Part shown: in pieces, positions 4,964 to 11,786 of the stretch
Layout of the letters: every line of letters starts with the position of its first letter
Position numbering within the stretch: the stretch's first letter is position 1
Source: CAISDH01 sp964398805
GTDB lineage: Archaea > Micrarchaeota > Micrarchaeia > Micrarchaeales > Micrarchaeaceae
DNA length: 11,786 nucleotides
Direction: 5' to 3'
Assembly: GCA_964398805.1 (NCBI GenBank)
Contig: CAYNNI010000014.1
Span: 1 to 11,786, forward strand
Made by a program: the position numbers and the translations under genes
The notes under the pieces: model-generated
The model's database searches: none
The model's input: only the letters and a program-made list of their open reading frames with translations
Told to the model about the DNA's origin: nothing

Positions 4964-6483
4964 TTGGGCTCGCCGTATCTCGCTATGTATTCGGCGACAT
5001 CCGCGCTGCCGCGGAGCGCCAGACCCTTTAGGAAAGTTGCGCGAGACCTGAGCTCCTTTATGCACGAAGCCTGCCTTAAAGCGTGAAGCCTGCCGTACGC
5101 GCCGAGCACCTTCGATTCGGTGAGCGCGTCCGGCAGCAGCTGGCAGTCCTTGATGATTGGCTGCATCTTGCAGCCGTCAGATCCCTCCGCCGCGTCCATC
5201 TCGTCCCTGCTCAGCCACCTGTACTCGACTATGCTCTCCAGGACGCGGGATTGCAGGCCCTTCTGGCGCATGAAGACAGAGCAGTCCAGCATTGACACAA
5301 GCTGCGGCTCGACGCTCATGGGCTTCGCCTGCAGCCTCGAGACTATCGCGCTCCCGTTGTCGCTGCTGTGCATCGTGGTCATGAAGGGGATCCCATAATT
5401 TGAGCCGGAAAGCACCTCCCCGGCCTCGTTTCCGCGTATCTCGCCCAGTATGAGCCTGTCGGGCCTGAGGTGCAGAGCGTTCACCACCTGATCGCGCAGC
5501 GACGGCCTTCCACTGAGGCTTGAGCCCTGCAGCGCGACGACGTTGGTGAAATTGCTGTAGTATTTGAGCTCGTTTATGTCCTCCTCTATCGTTATCACGC
5601 GCTGGTATCTCGGAACCAGCGCATTGAGCGCCATCAGGAGCGAGGTCTTGCCCGAGGCGGGGGAGCCCGAAATCACTATGTTCAGGTTGCTCTCTATCGC
5701 AAGCCAGAGGTAGGCGAACCCTTCAGGAGTCACCGTCCCGAGCTCCATGAGACGCTTCAAATCCATGCGCTTCCCGCCGTTTATCCTTATCGTGGCGAGC
5801 GCGCCGCTTATGGAATAAGGCTTGAGCTGCGCGTGCACCCTGGAGCCGTCGCCCAGCTGGGCGTCTATTATGGGGCTGCTCGAGTTGAGCTCGCGGTCTG
5901 TGGCGCTTATCATCTTGTTGATCGTGTAGCGGAAATCGCGTTCGCTGTTAAGCCGGAGGTTTGTGGTGCAGTATCCGTAAGTGGAATGGTAGATGCCTAT
6001 GGGTGCGGTGGGCGAGTTGACCACGATCTCCTCTATGCTCTGCTGGTCCTCCAGCAGTATGCTGAACGGGCCGAAGCCCACGGTGTCGTGCGCCACCAGG
6101 TAGGCAAGCAGCTCCTTGCTCTCCTTCGTGCTGTAAGCCGCAAGGAGTTCTTGCGCGAGCCGCTGCGACTTCGATATGCTCTCCTTGGAATAAGGCAGCT
6201 CGGGACCGCTGGATAGCGCCTCTATCACGCGCGATTTCACGGATTCTGCGATTGCAAGGTCGCTTCCGCAAAGGTTGAGGGCCAGCAGCGCGTATACGTT
6301 TTGCTGCCCTCTGCGCCCTGCGATTCTGTTTTCGCCGGACCACAGCACAGTGTCCGGATAATCCTGTGTAACCGAGAAACACAGGGAGGTCCGGGCGCGC
6401 TGCGCGGCATCATCTCTGGGGCGCCGGAGGGTCAGCCTTTCGAGCGCAGCGGGCATGCGAAGTCCGCCCTTTAGGGGAAGCAT
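4960..6483 (-). CDS. Type II/IV secretion system ATPase (TadA/VirB11-like), motor of the pilus-like system
   Basis: The chosen start, ATG 6481-6483 (MLPLKGG), gives 507 residues and lies about 25 bases from a strong TATA box, so the mRNA would be leaderless; an ATG at 6448-6450 is an alternative. Visible motifs are Walker A GSPASGKT (about 273-280), an Asp-box-like ITIEEDINEL (about 297-306), Walker B within DRLILGEIRGNEA (about 342-354) and the His box TTMHSS (about 369-374). The N-terminal domain contains SIEEIVVNSP, IIDAQLGDGSRVHAQ and ATIRING, typical of the TadA/GspE2/VirB11 family. Hexamers of such ATPases at the cytoplasmic face of the membrane drive pilin insertion into archaeal type IV pili and archaella. 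As first gene of the operon, followed by platform genes and pilins, it is the best anchor for the locus. Archaellum markers (arlH, arlI partners) are not seen. Confidence 0.93.
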   Translation of the reverse strand: MLPLKGGLRMPAALERLTLRRPRDDAAQRARTSLCFSVTQDYPDTVLWSGENRIAGRRGQQNVYALLALNLCGSDLAIAESVKSRVIEALSSGPELPYSKESISKSQRLAQELLAAYSTKESKELLAYLVAHDTVGFGPFSILLEDQQSIEEIVVNSPTAPIGIYHSTYGYCTTNLRLNSERDFRYTINKMISATDRELNSSSPIIDAQLGDGSRVHAQLKPYSISGALATIRINGGKRMDLKRLMELGTVTPEGFAYLWLAIESNLNIVISGSPASGKTSLLMALNALVPRYQRVITIEEDINELKYYSNFTNVVALQGSSLSGRPSLRDQVVNALHLRPDRLILGEIRGNEAGEVLSGSNYGIPFMTTMHSSDNGSAIVSRLQAKPMSVEPQLVSMLDCSVFMRQKGLQSRVLESIVEYRWLSRDEMDAAEGSDGCKMQPIIKDCQLLPDALTESKVLGAYGRLHALRQASCIKELRSRATFLKGLALRGSADVAEYIARYGEPK

Positions 6484-6504
6484 AATATGTTTATTCTGGT
6501 AAAG

Positions 6505-6513
6505 ATATATATA
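6505..6513 (-). promoter_or_regulatory. TATA box of the pilus-like operon
   Basis: ATATATATA is centred about 26 bases before the ATG at 6483, preceded on the minus strand by a purine-containing BRE-like CTAAGG. This spacing puts the transcription start at or next to the A of the ATG, predicting a leaderless mRNA for the ATPase. Confidence 0.7.
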
Positions 6514-6567
6514 CCTTAGTATAACCTGTTGAAGTTTCAGGGGCATACTTTACTGCGATTACATAAG

Positions 6568-6575
6568 TTTTTAAA
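6568..6575 (+). promoter_or_regulatory. TATA box of the winged-helix gene
   Basis: TTTTTAAA is centred about 25 bases before the ATG at 6597, with CATAAG upstream as a possible BRE. This also predicts a leaderless transcript. Together with the opposing box at 6505-6513 it forms a divergent double promoter in 113 bp. Confidence 0.7.
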
Positions 6576-6596
6576 CCTGTATGCACAAGAATAAGC

Positions 6597-6923
6597 ATGG
6601 TAAAGAAGGCCAACGAGAAGGACGAGGTCTGGGCGCTCAGGAAGGTGCTCACCAAGCCCAACTTTGCGGTAATGAACCTGCTCCTGCAGAAGTCTCCCAG
6701 GACAACGCGGGAGCTCTACGCCGTGCTGGAGAAGCGCTTCACCAGGAAGACGCTCATCCTCACGCTGAGGGAGCTTTCCCTTGACCTGAACACGATACAG
6801 CCCACGCACATAAGGACGGAGAAGGGCTACGGCCTCGGCTACAGGCTCAACCCGAGGATAAAGGACATAGTCAAGACGGTGCAGAAGTTCTCAAGGCAGA
6901 TAGAGAACGTAAGGGAAGTCTGA
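6597..6923 (+). CDS. Winged helix-turn-helix DNA-binding protein, candidate regulator
   Basis: This encodes 108 residues and is very basic in its second half. Residues about 22-34 (NFAVMNLLLQKSP) read as helix 1. Residues about 36-47 (TTRELYAVLEKR) and 50-62 (TRKTLILTLRELS) fit the helix-turn-helix. The segment IRTEKGYGLGYRL (about 71-83) looks like the beta-wing of a winged helix, resembling the TxxGxGYRL end of OmpR/PhoB-type effector domains. The C-terminal 20 residues are a charged helix that could dimerise. There is no ligand or receiver domain. It is read divergently from the pilus operon from a shared 113-bp region, so control of that operon and of itself is a reasonable inference. The exact family is uncertain. 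Its stop faces the ligase stop 9 bases away. Confidence 0.8.
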   Translation: MVKKANEKDEVWALRKVLTKPNFAVMNLLLQKSPRTTRELYAVLEKRFTRKTLILTLRELSLDLNTIQPTHIRTEKGYGLGYRLNPRIKDIVKTVQKFSRQIENVREV

Positions 6924-6932
6924 ACGCTATTT

Positions 6933-8714
6933 TCAGGCAGCCTGTTCCTCTATGCCAACGCGCCTTTGCTGCTTGAACATCTCCGAGACCTCCTCTGTCG
7001 TCGTGGCGTCTTCTATGCTCTTGTCGCTCCTTATCGCCTCGTCGCCCACGATCCTAGGAAACCTCAGGGCGTAGCCGGTCTCTGTGCCGTCGGGCTGCCG
7101 CTCCCTGCCGCACGTGTGCATCGGCGAGCGGGTTATCTCGTCCGCGCGTATGGTCACCACGTACCTGGGCTCGACCCAGAAGTCAGGCGCTATCAGCGAG
7201 TCCAGCCTCGCCGGCTTCGACTTGCGCTTTATCTTGTCGAGCTTCGCCTTCAGCGCCATCATCTGCGCCTCGGTGAAGCCCGTACCTATCCTCGATATGG
7301 TCTCGAACATGTCGCGCTTCTTGTTGTAAGCGGCGCAGAGGAGCCCGCCGAACTGGAACTCCGCCCTGCTGCCCCTGCCGAGATAGTAGCCCACCACCAC
7401 AAGGTCCAGCGTGTCGGAGAGCTCACCCTTGTAGCTGCGCTTCATCTTTATCCACGAGAACTTCCGCGCGCCGGCAATGTAGGGCGCGGCCAGGTCCTTC
7501 GCGACTATGCCCTCCAGGCCGCTCTCGATCGAGGCGCTGAAGAAGCTCTCGAGCTCCCTCGGCGAGCTCGTGAGTATGCGGGTCGTCGGGCGTATGATGG
7601 CGCCGCCTTTGAGCACTGCCTCGAGCCCGTCCCTGCGCTTCTCGTACGGCTCGTCGAGGTAGCTGCGGCCGTTGAGGTATAGCAGGTCGAACGCGAAGAG
7701 GTGCAGGGGCATCTGCTCTGCCTTCTCCGCGACGCCGTGCTTCCTTTTGCGCTGTATCGTCTCCTGGAACGGGTGGAATTCGCCCGTGGCCTCGTTGAAC
7801 GCGATGGCCTCGCCCTCCAGTATCGCCTTGCCGGCGCGCACCTCCCTCCTTACCGCGGACACTATGTCGGGGAACATCTCGGTCGTGTCCTCCAGCCTTC
7901 GGGAGAACAGCCTTACCTCTGAGCCGTCCTTGTGCACCTGCACCCTGAAGCCGTCGTATTTCTGCTCCACCGCGGCCCTGCCGCGCATGCGTTCGAGTAT
8001 CGCCTCTGCAGTGGGGAGCCTCTCGGCGAGTGCAGGCCTTACCGGCTTGAACAGCGTGACGTGGAACTCGCGTATGGACGTCTCTCCGCCCCTAAACAGC
8101 TCCTTCGCGACAAGGCCCAGGTCGCTGCAGAGGTTGTATGCGCGCTCCAGCTCGCCCTTGAAGCCGCGCGAGCCGGTAGCTGCAAGCGAGAGCGCCTCAA
8201 GCATCGTAGCATCGCCCGCGCCCAGCCTGAGCTCTCCCAGGGGGTAGCGCACAAGGTAGCGCGCCTCCGCGGGCGTCGCGGCAGCGATCATGTTCGCAAG
8301 GAGCCTTATCTTCGAGTCCTTGCTGCCCTGTCCGCTGGTCTGCGCTATCCGGCGCATCGCGGAATAGACCTCAGCCACGCTCTGGCGCGAGTGGCGCATG
8401 CCCTTCAGCCTGCTCTCCTGCCTGAGCGCGGACGCCGCGTCGCCAAGGTCGCCTGCCTTCCTGTACTCCTTGACTACCTGCTCCACAGCATACCCAGTGG
8501 CGACAGAGATCGCCTCCTGCGCCATCTTCTCCGCGACGCCGAACTCCACGCCCTCGAAGGGCGGCGCGAGCACGCCCTGCGTTATGTAGACTATCTGCGC
8601 CGCCTCGTCAGCTGGAGCCTTCTTGAACAGCTCCGCGAGTATGTCTATCATCTTCAGCCGGGAGGACACGCCGGAAAGCCTGTCATAGTAATCCGCAAGC
8701 TCCCTGAATAGCAT
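6933..8714 (-). CDS. lig: ATP-dependent DNA ligase (archaeal/eukaryotic type)
   Basis: This encodes 593 residues, the normal length for archaeal DNA ligase. It seals nicks in duplex DNA through an enzyme-adenylate, joining Okazaki fragments and finishing repair. The N-terminal DNA-binding domain is about residues 1-215. The nucleotidyltransferase domain holds motif I KYDG with the adenylated Lys252, SRRLED (271-276), motif III around LEGEAIAF (299-306), FDLLYLNG (342-349), motif IV EGIVAKD (401-407) and motif V WIKMKRSY (421-428). The OB-fold carries a GFTEAQM-type stretch and motif VI with RFPR (551-554). The C terminus ATTTEEVSEMF is also family-typical. The ATG is preceded by GGGTGGG (8718-8724). 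The gene starts 24 positions below the stop of the beta-helix gene and probably shares its transcript; no separate TATA box is evident. Confidence 0.97.
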   Translation of the reverse strand: MLFRELADYYDRLSGVSSRLKMIDILAELFKKAPADEAAQIVYITQGVLAPPFEGVEFGVAEKMAQEAISVATGYAVEQVVKEYRKAGDLGDAASALRQESRLKGMRHSRQSVAEVYSAMRRIAQTSGQGSKDSKIRLLANMIAAATPAEARYLVRYPLGELRLGAGDATMLEALSLAATGSRGFKGELERAYNLCSDLGLVAKELFRGGETSIREFHVTLFKPVRPALAERLPTAEAILERMRGRAAVEQKYDGFRVQVHKDGSEVRLFSRRLEDTTEMFPDIVSAVRREVRAGKAILEGEAIAFNEATGEFHPFQETIQRKRKHGVAEKAEQMPLHLFAFDLLYLNGRSYLDEPYEKRRDGLEAVLKGGAIIRPTTRILTSSPRELESFFSASIESGLEGIVAKDLAAPYIAGARKFSWIKMKRSYKGELSDTLDLVVVGYYLGRGSRAEFQFGGLLCAAYNKKRDMFETISRIGTGFTEAQMMALKAKLDKIKRKSKPARLDSLIAPDFWVEPRYVVTIRADEITRSPMHTCGRERQPDGTETGYALRFPRIVGDEAIRSDKSIEDATTTEEVSEMFKQQRRVGIEEQAA

Positions 8715-8717
8715 CTT

Positions 8718-8724
8718 CCCACCC
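8718..8724 (-). promoter_or_regulatory. Ribosome binding site of the DNA ligase gene
   Basis: GGGTGGG on the minus strand, with its GGTGG core ending about 3 bases before the ATG, supports the start at 8714. It also implies a leadered or polycistronic message, unlike the leaderless promoters elsewhere in the window. Confidence 0.5.
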
Positions 8725-8738
8725 AGATCTTAAGCGAG

Positions 8739-11666
8739 CTAATGGCACGTGCCTGCAGAGCCCTGGATCCACTGGCAGCCCGCATTGCTCGTGCAGGCGT
8801 TGCTGCCGCTGTCGGTGTTGTTCGTGCTGCCCTGCGACGTGGACAGGCAGACGATGCCGCCCTTGCCCTGGAGCCTGTTGCCCGACACGAACGAGCCCGT
8901 GGTGTTCGAAAGCGCCATGCCGGTGCCGGTGCTCGAGAGCGCGGTGTTGTTCTGCAAGGTCAGGTCGTACGAGCCGGCAATCTGGTATGCGGTCGTTGCG
9001 AGCGCGACGATGTTGTTGAGCAGCGAGGAGGCAGTGGCGCGCAGAATGCTTATGCCCAGGTACGGAGCGGTCACGTTGTTGCTCCTTATGCTAGAGCCGG
9101 AGCCGCCGGTGAGGTCGATGGCCGCGCTGCGCGGGGCGTTCATGAAGACGGTGTTGTTTATCACCGCGACGCTCGAGCCGCTTGCCGCTATCGGCGCGTC
9201 AAAGCCCTTGAGGTTGCAGTTCTCTATGAGACCGCGCGTTGCGTTCCGGAACATCGCGAAGGTCCCGCCGCTGGTGGACACGACGGTGTGGCCGTTGCAG
9301 TTGATGGTCGTGCCGTTGGAGTAAACGCTGTAGCATACCGCGCCGTAGCCGTACTCTGCATCGCTCGTGAGCAAGACCGTGGTGGGCTGAAGCGCGGCGG
9401 CGCAGGGAACCTGCTCGGCGCCTTTTATGAGCGCCGCCATCCAGGTGCAGCCAAGCTTCTTGGTGCCATAGTTGATGGTGCCGAGCTCGGCGTTTATCCC
9501 GCTGTTGCCGTTGCACTGGTAGTCCGCGAAGCCGCTGAGCTGCATGAGATTGTTTAGCACAGTGTTGTTGCGGGAGATGCCCGTGAAGTACATGCCTATG
9601 TAGTTGGTGGAGCCCGTGTTGTTGACTATCAGGTTATCCTGCGAGTTGTCTATGAGCATGCCGAAGTTCCTGCCAACGCCATAGGTGAGGTTGTTCTTGA
9701 TTATGCTGCTGCCTGACACGCCCTGGAGCTTTAATGAGGCGTTGGCTGCGTTGGAGAGCGTGTTGTTCTCCACGACGGCGCTGGTCACGTTGACGAGCGT
9801 TATGCCGTAGCGGGAGCTGTGCGTCACGATGTCGTATACGCCCACGCCCTCGGAGTTGGTGACGTTAACCGCGGACGTGAAGCCGTTTATGACGCAGTTC
9901 CTTATCGTGACGTTCTTCCTGCCATTGACGTAGAATACCGGCCCGGGCGCGTCGGCGGTCTGGAACAGCGAATGCCCTGAGCAGCTGAAGGTCACGTTGT
10001 CCGCGTTGATCACGAAGCACATTGCGGACGGGCTCACCAGGTTAGCGGTGAGCGAGTAGTTGCCCTGCCTGCTAATCGTAGTGCAGCCGCTGACCGGGTA
10101 GTACGTGAGCAGCGTAGACACGTACTGGTTGCACGTCGCCCACTTCGCGTTGCTCAGGCCGCAACCGGTCTGCTGCATCAGGTTGTAGCTCGCGTTGACG
10201 GAATCGGGCGTGGCGTACACGTCTATCGCGGAGTTGTTGAATAGCGTGCCCTTGAAGAAGAGGTTGCCGGACGAGGTGCCGAGATATACGCCGTACTGGT
10301 TCTTCGATGAGTTGAAGCTCGAGAACGTGTCGGAGAGCGCATCGGTCATGTACATGCCGTACTTGCTGCCGAAGCTCCTGATGCCGTCTATGACAGAGGA
10401 GCTGACGTTCTGCATGAACAGCGCGAAGGTGTTGTTCCTGAGCGTGATGTTGCTCACGGTCGCGCCTGCAGCGTTGATGAGCTTTACGCCGTAGCCTGAG
10501 CGGCTTACGCTGCAGTTCGTCACGGTGACGTTGCTCTTGGCGTCAACGAGCACCGCGACCGAGGCGTTGCTTATGGCGTGGCCCATGCAGTCCAGCCTGG
10601 AATTGCTCGACCTTATCGCTATGCACGGCGTGTTGGACGCGATGTATATCGGATTCGACGAATTGACGAACAGCGCCATGTTGAGGTTGGACTGCATCGA
10701 GTACGAGCCCGGGGAGAGCACGGAGCCGCAGCTGTTTATCCTGCTGCCCAGGGCTATGGAGGAGAGGTTCGCCGGCACGTTGAAGCCTTTGCACGATACG
10801 AACGCGCAGCCGGTGTTGTTGCGGCAGATGTTGCCCACGGCAGCGCTGCTGCGAGGGAAGCTGCTCTCGACTCCGCAGTAGAACGACGAGGGGTTGTTGT
10901 CCAGCGTGTTGTTTATATAGCTGTTGCCAGCGGAGTTGACGCCTATGGCGTAGAACCTGCTGTCCTGTATGCGGTTGTTGAATATGCGGTTGTTGCTGGA
11001 GCCGTTCGCAAGCGCCAGAGAGCCCTGCATGCCGGAGCCGCCGGACATGCGGTTGCCTCCGACGCTGCTGTTCTGGGTGGCGCTGAGGTATACGTTCGAT
11101 ATGTAGTTGTTGGTCAGGTTGCCGCCGAGCACGGAGAGCATGCTTGATGACTGCGAGTAGACGCCGAACGAGAAGTTCGCTATCCCGCAGCCGGAAACTG
11201 AAACGTTGCTCCTGCCCTCGACGAGTATGCCGTAGGTGTAGGGCGGAAGCCCGGAATACGGGCCCGCGCCGATTATGCTATGCTGGTTGCAGACCAGAGC
11301 GACGTTGTCTGCGGTTACGTTGATGCACGCGCCGCTCTGGATCGAGGTCCTCAGGTCGGACGACAGGTAGAAGTTGCCCGGACCCGAAATCTTGCCGCAT
11401 GAGTTTATGGCGCTGGCGTGTATGATCGGCACTGTCGTTGTGGTAGTCGTGCCGTTGGACGGAGTGCGCGCATACAGCGCGAAGCCGACAATAGCGATCA
11501 CGACCACGGCTATCGCGATTATCGCGCGCGTCCCTAATTTCGGCGCGGGCTTTTGCGCAGGCTGCGCTGCGGGCTGCGCCTGCTGCGGTGGCTCTGCCGC
11601 CTCCGCAGGCTGCGCGACGGCACCGGAGTCAGGGGCAGGGCCTGATGGGATGCCTTGGTTGTACAT
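8739..11666 (-). CDS. Membrane-anchored surface protein with four parallel beta-helix (NosD/CASH-type) modules
   Basis: The start ATG 11664-11666 (MYNQGIPSGP) gives 975 residues; an upstream in-frame ATG at 11714 lies before both candidate TATA boxes and is unlikely. Residues 1-46 are Pro/Ala/Gln-rich and probably cytoplasmic. Residues about 47-66 (AIIAIAVVVIAIVGFALYA) form one membrane helix, followed by a Thr-rich linker. The rest is extracytoplasmic with many N-x-S/T sequons and short repeats of the type N-N-x-[IL] / x-G-[IV] typical of right-handed parallel beta-helices. Four modules each open with a Cys (about 90, 313, 528, 755), carry C-x-x/G-H-[ST/A]-[ILV] (His about 129, 363, 565, 793) and close with a [TLA]-G-C motif (Cys about 287, 502, 740, 964). 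Binding or degrading a glycan, or cell adhesion, is the usual role of this fold; no catalytic residues can be assigned. Confidence 0.88.
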   Translation of the reverse strand: MYNQGIPSGPAPDSGAVAQPAEAAEPPQQAQPAAQPAQKPAPKLGTRAIIAIAVVVIAIVGFALYARTPSNGTTTTTTVPIIHASAINSCGKISGPGNFYLSSDLRTSIQSGACINVTADNVALVCNQHSIIGAGPYSGLPPYTYGILVEGRSNVSVSGCGIANFSFGVYSQSSSMLSVLGGNLTNNYISNVYLSATQNSSVGGNRMSGGSGMQGSLALANGSSNNRIFNNRIQDSRFYAIGVNSAGNSYINNTLDNNPSSFYCGVESSFPRSSAAVGNICRNNTGCAFVSCKGFNVPANLSSIALGSRINSCGSVLSPGSYSMQSNLNMALFVNSSNPIYIASNTPCIAIRSSNSRLDCMGHAISNASVAVLVDAKSNVTVTNCSVSRSGYGVKLINAAGATVSNITLRNNTFALFMQNVSSSVIDGIRSFGSKYGMYMTDALSDTFSSFNSSKNQYGVYLGTSSGNLFFKGTLFNNSAIDVYATPDSVNASYNLMQQTGCGLSNAKWATCNQYVSTLLTYYPVSGCTTISRQGNYSLTANLVSPSAMCFVINADNVTFSCSGHSLFQTADAPGPVFYVNGRKNVTIRNCVINGFTSAVNVTNSEGVGVYDIVTHSSRYGITLVNVTSAVVENNTLSNAANASLKLQGVSGSSIIKNNLTYGVGRNFGMLIDNSQDNLIVNNTGSTNYIGMYFTGISRNNTVLNNLMQLSGFADYQCNGNSGINAELGTINYGTKKLGCTWMAALIKGAEQVPCAAALQPTTVLLTSDAEYGYGAVCYSVYSNGTTINCNGHTVVSTSGGTFAMFRNATRGLIENCNLKGFDAPIAASGSSVAVINNTVFMNAPRSAAIDLTGGSGSSIRSNNVTAPYLGISILRATASSLLNNIVALATTAYQIAGSYDLTLQNNTALSSTGTGMALSNTTGSFVSGNRLQGKGGIVCLSTSQGSTNNTDSGSNACTSNAGCQWIQGSAGTCH
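8742..11411 (-). repeat. Fourfold internal protein repeat, about 215-227 residues per unit
   Basis: The module-opening cysteines of the beta-helix protein are spaced about 223, 215 and 227 residues, and the fourth unit runs 221 residues to the C terminus. Each unit repeats the order: Cys opening, PG-x-[FY]-x-L-type strand, C..H motif about 35-50 residues on, a beta-helix stretch with N-N repeats, and a G-C closing motif. The units are diverged at DNA level, so this is ancient duplication, not a recent tandem repeat. Confidence 0.7.
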
Positions 11667-11678
11667 AATAAGCACTGA

Positions 11679-11686
11679 TTTAAAAA
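11679..11686 (+). promoter_or_regulatory. Likely TATA box of tRNA-Thr
   Basis: TTTAAAAA on the plus strand lies about 29-36 bases before the mature tRNA 5' end. That fits a start a few bases upstream of the tRNA. The same bases read TTTTTAAA on the minus strand but would be only about 16 bases from the beta-helix ATG, too close for that gene. Confidence 0.5.
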
Positions 11687-11700
11687 CGTTCAACGCTAAT

Positions 11701-11708
11701 CTATTTAA
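11701..11708 (-). promoter_or_regulatory. Likely TATA box of the beta-helix surface protein gene
   Basis: TTAAATAG on the minus strand would place transcription start near 11678, leaving a leader of about 12 bases before the ATG at 11666. It lies between the tRNA-Thr TATA box and tRNA-Thr, so the two divergent promoters interlock. Confidence 0.4.
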
Positions 11709-11714
11709 CTGCAT

Positions 11715-11786
11715 GCCCCAGTAACTCAGTGGTAGAGTGGCTGCTTCGTAAGCAGCAAGTCGGGGGTCCGAATCCCTCCTGGGGCT
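11715..11786 (+). tRNA. tRNA-Thr (anticodon CGT)
   Basis: A complete 72-base cloverleaf is visible. It has acceptor GCCCCAG/CTGGGGC with discriminator T73, D stem ACTC/GAGT with loop AGTGGTA, anticodon stem GCTGC/GCAGC with loop TTCGTAA (anticodon CGT, reading ACG), and T stem GGGGG/CCCTC with one G-T pair. The T loop reads TCCGAAT, so position 55 is C where nearly all tRNAs have T. The window stops at the discriminator, so an encoded CCA or terminator cannot be judged. No intron is present. Confidence 0.93.

Noticed and set aside
4964..5065. 34-codon N-terminal extension of the first platform gene
   Set aside because: It lies entirely within the ATPase gene, and the ATG overlapping the ATPase stop is the typical coupled start.
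6537..6809. 90-codon minus frame opposite the winged-helix gene
   Set aside because: It is antisense to a well-formed gene with its own TATA box, and it crosses the divergent promoter region.
6966..8711. Long plus-strand open frames opposite the DNA ligase gene
   Set aside because: They are antisense to a gene with all ligase motifs, have Arg/Leu/Ala/His-rich composition expected of complementary GC-rich codons, and show no promoter or family signal.
8742..11147. Long plus-strand open frames opposite the beta-helix gene
   Set aside because: The minus strand encodes a coherent membrane anchor plus four-module surface protein; the plus frames are low-complexity shadows.
8742..11411. Recurring gttgttg-like DNA motifs that might suggest a CRISPR or DNA repeat array
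   Set aside because: They are irregularly spaced and simply encode the Asn-rich beta-helix turns; there are no constant repeats with uniform spacers anywhere in the window.

Overview
The window looks archaeal. It carries an archaeal/eukaryotic-type ATP-dependent DNA ligase, several prepilins with class III (Q-x-x-x-E) signal peptides, two tRNA genes without encoded CCA in the part visible, TATA-box promoters about 25 bases before start codons (leaderless mRNAs), and GGTGAT-type ribosome binding sites. The small tightly overlapping genes and GC-rich composition would suit a small-genome (DPANN/Micrarchaeota-like) archaeon, but that placement is inference; no marker here fixes the lineage.

Layout. 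(1) Bases 1-190 hold no complete gene. A hairpin with flanks at 91-153 resembles the right end of an archaeal IS200/IS605 (TnpB-type) element, and an open frame running into the hairpin may be the last codons of a transposon gene. (2) A tRNA-His(GTG) gene with an encoded G-1 lies on the minus strand at 192-264, with its own TATA box. (3) From 6483 down to 291 runs one leftward, densely packed cluster of ten genes, read here as a type IV pilus-like surface appendage operon. It encodes a secretion ATPase, a platform protein split into two polypeptides, a 79-aa major pilin candidate, a second short-leader pilin, a 57-aa membrane protein, a 112-aa membrane-anchored protein, a 430-aa large pilin-like protein, a Cys-containing pilin-like protein and a final 106-aa membrane-anchored protein. 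Many junctions are overlaps of the ATGA kind. (4) A divergent winged-helix DNA-binding protein gene (6597-6923, plus strand) shares a 113-bp double promoter region with the pilus operon. (5) On the minus strand, a 975-aa membrane-anchored parallel beta-helix surface protein (8739-11666) is followed after 23 bases by the replication/repair DNA ligase (6933-8714), whose end faces the winged-helix gene 9 bases away. (6) A tRNA-Thr(CGT) gene closes the window on the plus strand, divergent from the beta-helix gene.

How it fits together. The ATPase would power assembly of class III pilins through the two-part platform. The minor pilin-like proteins and small anchored proteins would form the tip, core or accessory parts. 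The winged-helix protein is placed to control the operon. The prepilin peptidase is not in the window. The beta-helix protein, built of four similar modules of about 220 residues, is probably another cell-surface or adhesion factor. The most noteworthy points are the compact pilus locus with several unrecognised small proteins, the fourfold beta-helix architecture, the transposon/omega-RNA-like end beside tRNA-His, and the paired leaderless divergent promoters.
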